Source: SZAS-79 sp031376265 (lineage in GTDB: Bacteria > Pseudomonadota > Gammaproteobacteria > Burkholderiales > SG8-39). From it: a DNA stretch of 7,321 nucleotides. Each line of letters opens with the position of its first letter. Position 1 is the stretch's first letter. Made by a program: the position numbers and the translations under genes. The notes under the pieces are model-generated. The model was not told the DNA's origin and did no database searches. It saw nothing but the letters and a program-made list of their open reading frames with translations. Below, piece after piece: positions 6,421 to 7,321 of this stretch. Location of the stretch: contig JANMDK010000152.1 of NCBI GenBank assembly GCA_031376265.1, positions 1-7,321 of the forward strand. The letters are read 5' to 3'.

Positions 6421-6638
6421 CAGCGTCGCCGAGCTTCGGCGAGCACCTGGTCTCGGGAAACAACGTCGTCGGGATTGCGCTCGTGTTCGGCCAAGCGCTC
6501 GTCAATCGCTGCGCGGTGGGCATCGCCCAACGGCACCGACGCTGGGTCTGAGGCGAGACTTGCCCAGATGATCTCTGCCAAGCGGAATCGCTCTTCGGGC
6601 GGCAGCTTGAGAATATCGGCAACGTCGGCATCACTCAT
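6420..6638 (-). CDS. Antitoxin of the addiction-module (PF09720/TIGR02574-like) family, partner of the broken RelE/ParE toxin
   Basis: The 72-residue product starts MSDADVADILKLPPEERFRLAEIIWASLA, the typical helix of this antitoxin family (LPPEER..LAE.LW.SL), followed by a proline-containing linker (SVPLGDAHRAAIDERLAEHERNPD) and a basic tail. Such antitoxins neutralise a RelE/ParE toxin encoded directly downstream, and here the stop overlaps the toxin ATG as TGATG. I chose ATG 6638 because the family begins there; the frame is open for 22 more codons upstream, but these run through the palindromic element at 6668-6736. AGGGGG lies 12 nt before the ATG, which is long for a Shine-Dalgarno. A poor promoter (TTAGCG, 17 nt, TACGCT) could start transcription near the ATG. 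With the toxin frameshifted, this antitoxin is probably an orphan. Confidence 0.82.
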   Translation of the reverse strand: MSDADVADILKLPPEERFRLAEIIWASLASDPASVPLGDAHRAAIDERLAEHERNPDDVVSRDQVLAEARRR

Positions 6639-6667
6639 GTGTATAGCGTACCCCCTGTTTACCTGCA

Positions 6668-6736
6668 CGCTAACGTAGAGCGCACCGGCGTGCGCGGGCT
6701 TCATCGTGCACGTTCGCGTGCGGCGCCAGGTTAGCG
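6668..6736 (-). repeat. Palindromic element with inverted 7-bp ends, attC-like candidate, between the two toxin-antitoxin modules
   Basis: The ends are perfect inverted 7-mers: CGCTAAC at 6668-6674 and GTTAGCG at 6730-6736. Read on the minus strand (the coding strand here) the order is CGCTAAC...GTTAGCG, the AAC...GTT order of integron attC sites, and the first box begins 1 nt after the brnA stop codon, where an attC would be expected. The 55-nt interior holds two hairpins: GCGCAC-CGGC-GTGCGC (6680-6695) and GCACG-TTCG-CGTGC (6708-6721, plus strand). The 14-mer at 6683-6696 recurs at 6081-6094. There is no T-run, so it is not an intrinsic terminator. The boxes do not fit GTTRRRY exactly. Confidence 0.45.
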
Positions 6737-6737
6737 A

Positions 6738-6989
6738 TCAACTTTGCGCCGCGAGCTCTTCGCGCACGATCTTGCGCACAAGATCCTGCGTTACGGGCGG
6801 CTCCGCAAGGCCCAGGTGAGCTTTCAAAGCCTCATTGATCAGCGTTTGATAGCCCTTGCCGGTTTTCTCCGATTGAGCCTTGAAGCGGCTGACAATCGCG
6901 TCGTCCATGTAGATGGTGATGCGCGTCTTTCCTGTTGCAGGGATCACCGCGCCGCGCTTTCCCTTGGAAAAGTCATACACCTTTTTCAT
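6738..6989 (-). CDS. brnA: BrnA-type antitoxin (ribbon-helix-helix DNA-binding protein)
   Basis: The 83-residue product starts MKKVYDFSKGKRGAVIP, the usual BrnA opening, and has a ribbon-helix-helix segment at about 21-59 (KTRITIYMDDAIVSRFKAQSEKTGKGYQTLINEALKAHL). BrnA proteins bind and inhibit the ribonuclease BrnT and, with it, repress their own promoter. The gene overlaps the 3' end of brnT by 17 nt, the usual brnTA order with the toxin first. ATG 6989 is supported by GGAG 5 nt upstream. The frame is open 31 codons further upstream inside brnT, without family support. The stop is 1 nt before the palindromic element at 6668-6736. The palindrome in the brnT promoter is the likely binding site. 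Confidence 0.9.
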   Translation of the reverse strand: MKKVYDFSKGKRGAVIPATGKTRITIYMDDAIVSRFKAQSEKTGKGYQTLINEALKAHLGLAEPPVTQDLVRKIVREELAAQS

Positions 6990-7245
6990 AGTTTCTCCGC
7001 TCTTTGGGATCTGCCTTCCGCACCGAGATTGATCGCGACCCGCCGCCCCGAGGAGTGTGAACCACGACCATAAGTGATCCAAACGTGTTCATTCCAATGG
7101 TGACAAAGCGCTGTTCGCCCTCAGCTGAGGCATCCTCGACGGTGAGCGCAAGCGGATCATTCAGCACCCCGTCGCCCTCGGAAAGCGACACGCCGTGCTT
7201 CTTGAGGTTTGCAGCATCCTTTTTCGGATCGAATTCGGCGGACAC
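6973..7245 (-). CDS. brnT: BrnT-type ribonuclease toxin
   Basis: The 90-residue product has the BrnT pattern: FDPKKDAANLKKHGVSLSEG at the N-terminus, NDPLALTVED in the middle, RFVTIGMNTFGSLMVVVHTPRG, then ISVRKADPKERRNYE at the C-terminus. BrnT toxins are RelE-fold ribonucleases that cut mRNA and stop growth until neutralised by BrnA. Length and frame are intact. One local oddity is GGGSRSISVRK, where many relatives have a hydrophobic residue and Arg before ISARK. The start is GTG 7245; no ATG fits the family alignment. No Shine-Dalgarno precedes it, and the strong promoter at 7251-7279 predicts a transcript starting within 1-2 nt of this GTG. The gene overlaps brnA by 17 nt. Confidence 0.9.
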   Translation of the reverse strand: MSAEFDPKKDAANLKKHGVSLSEGDGVLNDPLALTVEDASAEGEQRFVTIGMNTFGSLMVVVHTPRGGGSRSISVRKADPKERRNYEKGV

Positions 7246-7250
7246 GCTAA

Positions 7251-7279
7251 AATATATGCACGTTATGCATATCTGTCAA
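7251..7279 (-). promoter_or_regulatory. Promoter of brnTA
   Basis: On the minus strand the -35 is TTGACA (7279-7274, consensus), the spacer is 17 nt (7273-7257), and the -10 is TATATT (7256-7251, 5 of 6). The predicted transcription start is about 7243-7245, on the brnT GTG codon. It is the best sigma70 promoter in the window. Confidence 0.8.
7254..7272. promoter_or_regulatory. Putative BrnA/BrnTA operator palindrome
   Basis: This is a perfect inverted repeat, ATATGCA (7254-7260), a 5-nt centre, and TGCATAT (7266-7272). It fills the spacer between -35 and -10 of the brnTA promoter. Ribbon-helix-helix antitoxins bind palindromes of this kind, and the position would block RNA polymerase directly. 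Autoregulation is known for brnTA systems; that this is the exact site is inferred. Confidence 0.65.
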
Positions 7280-7313
7280 TACGGCGGACAATTAGAGGGA
7301 CGAGATTGTTGAG

Positions 7314-7321
7314 CGCTAACG
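7314..7321 (-). repeat. Half-site of a further palindromic (attC-like) element at the window edge
   Basis: CGCTAACG here is identical to 6668-6675. Its left context GAGCGCTAACG resembles GAGCGTTCACG at 6068-6078, the same side of the other element. On the minus strand it reads CGTTAGCGCTC, the expected 3' box of an element lying just upstream of the brnTA module. The rest is beyond the window. Confidence 0.35.

Noticed and set aside
6421..6634. N-terminal extension of the toxin frame up to ATG 6634
   Set aside because: This extension is the antitoxin gene read in another frame. Only the part after about 6334 resembles a toxin.
6680..6721. Hairpins as Rho-independent terminators after brnA
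   Set aside because: No T-run follows either stem on either strand.

Overview
The window is a high-GC bacterial chromosome segment. Long reading frames with strongly GC3-biased codons and the style of the proteins (a Burkholderiales-like EutB, a YpeA-type acetyltransferase, a soluble hemerythrin) suggest a betaproteobacterium. This taxonomic call is an inference; no rRNA or other marker gene is present.

Left part, 1-1688: the 5' two thirds of eutB (ethanolamine ammonia-lyase large subunit) runs off the left edge on the minus strand. A small single-domain cupin gene diverges from it on the plus strand. Middle part, 1698-5066: four compact minus-strand genes form a likely operon, hflX -> two-domain rhodanese -> ypeA-type GNAT acetyltransferase -> beta-carbonic anhydrase. 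The last three are joined by an ATGA overlap and a 7-nt gap. A complete hemerythrin gene (5167-5682, plus) diverges from hflX.

Right part, about 5680-7321: this is accessory in character and all on the minus strand. Reading right to left, it holds a complete BrnT/BrnA type II toxin-antitoxin pair, a second toxin-antitoxin pair (PF09720-like antitoxin plus a RelE/ParE toxin broken by a single-base frameshift), and an isoprenylcysteine-methyltransferase-like membrane protein that has lost its C-terminal half. The brnTA promoter has a consensus -35, a 17-bp spacer and a near-consensus -10, with a perfect 7+5+7 palindrome inside the spacer that is a good candidate for the BrnA operator. Transcription from it would start at about the GTG start codon, so brnT may be leaderless.

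The main structural observation is that the small modules are separated by related palindromic elements. The element between the two TA pairs is bounded by inverted 7-mers CGCTAAC/GTTAGCG, begins 1 nt after the brnA stop, and is in the orientation expected for integron attC sites. A degenerate relative lies after the broken toxin gene and forms a 12-bp stem with two bulged bases on one arm. A half-site lies at the right edge upstream of brnTA, and a weak relative lies next to hflX. I propose that this is the distal end of a sedentary (chromosomal) integron cassette array running leftward toward hflX, with the integrase gene beyond the right edge. The main caveat is that the core boxes (GTTAGCG) do not match the GTTRRRY consensus exactly and no integrase gene is visible.
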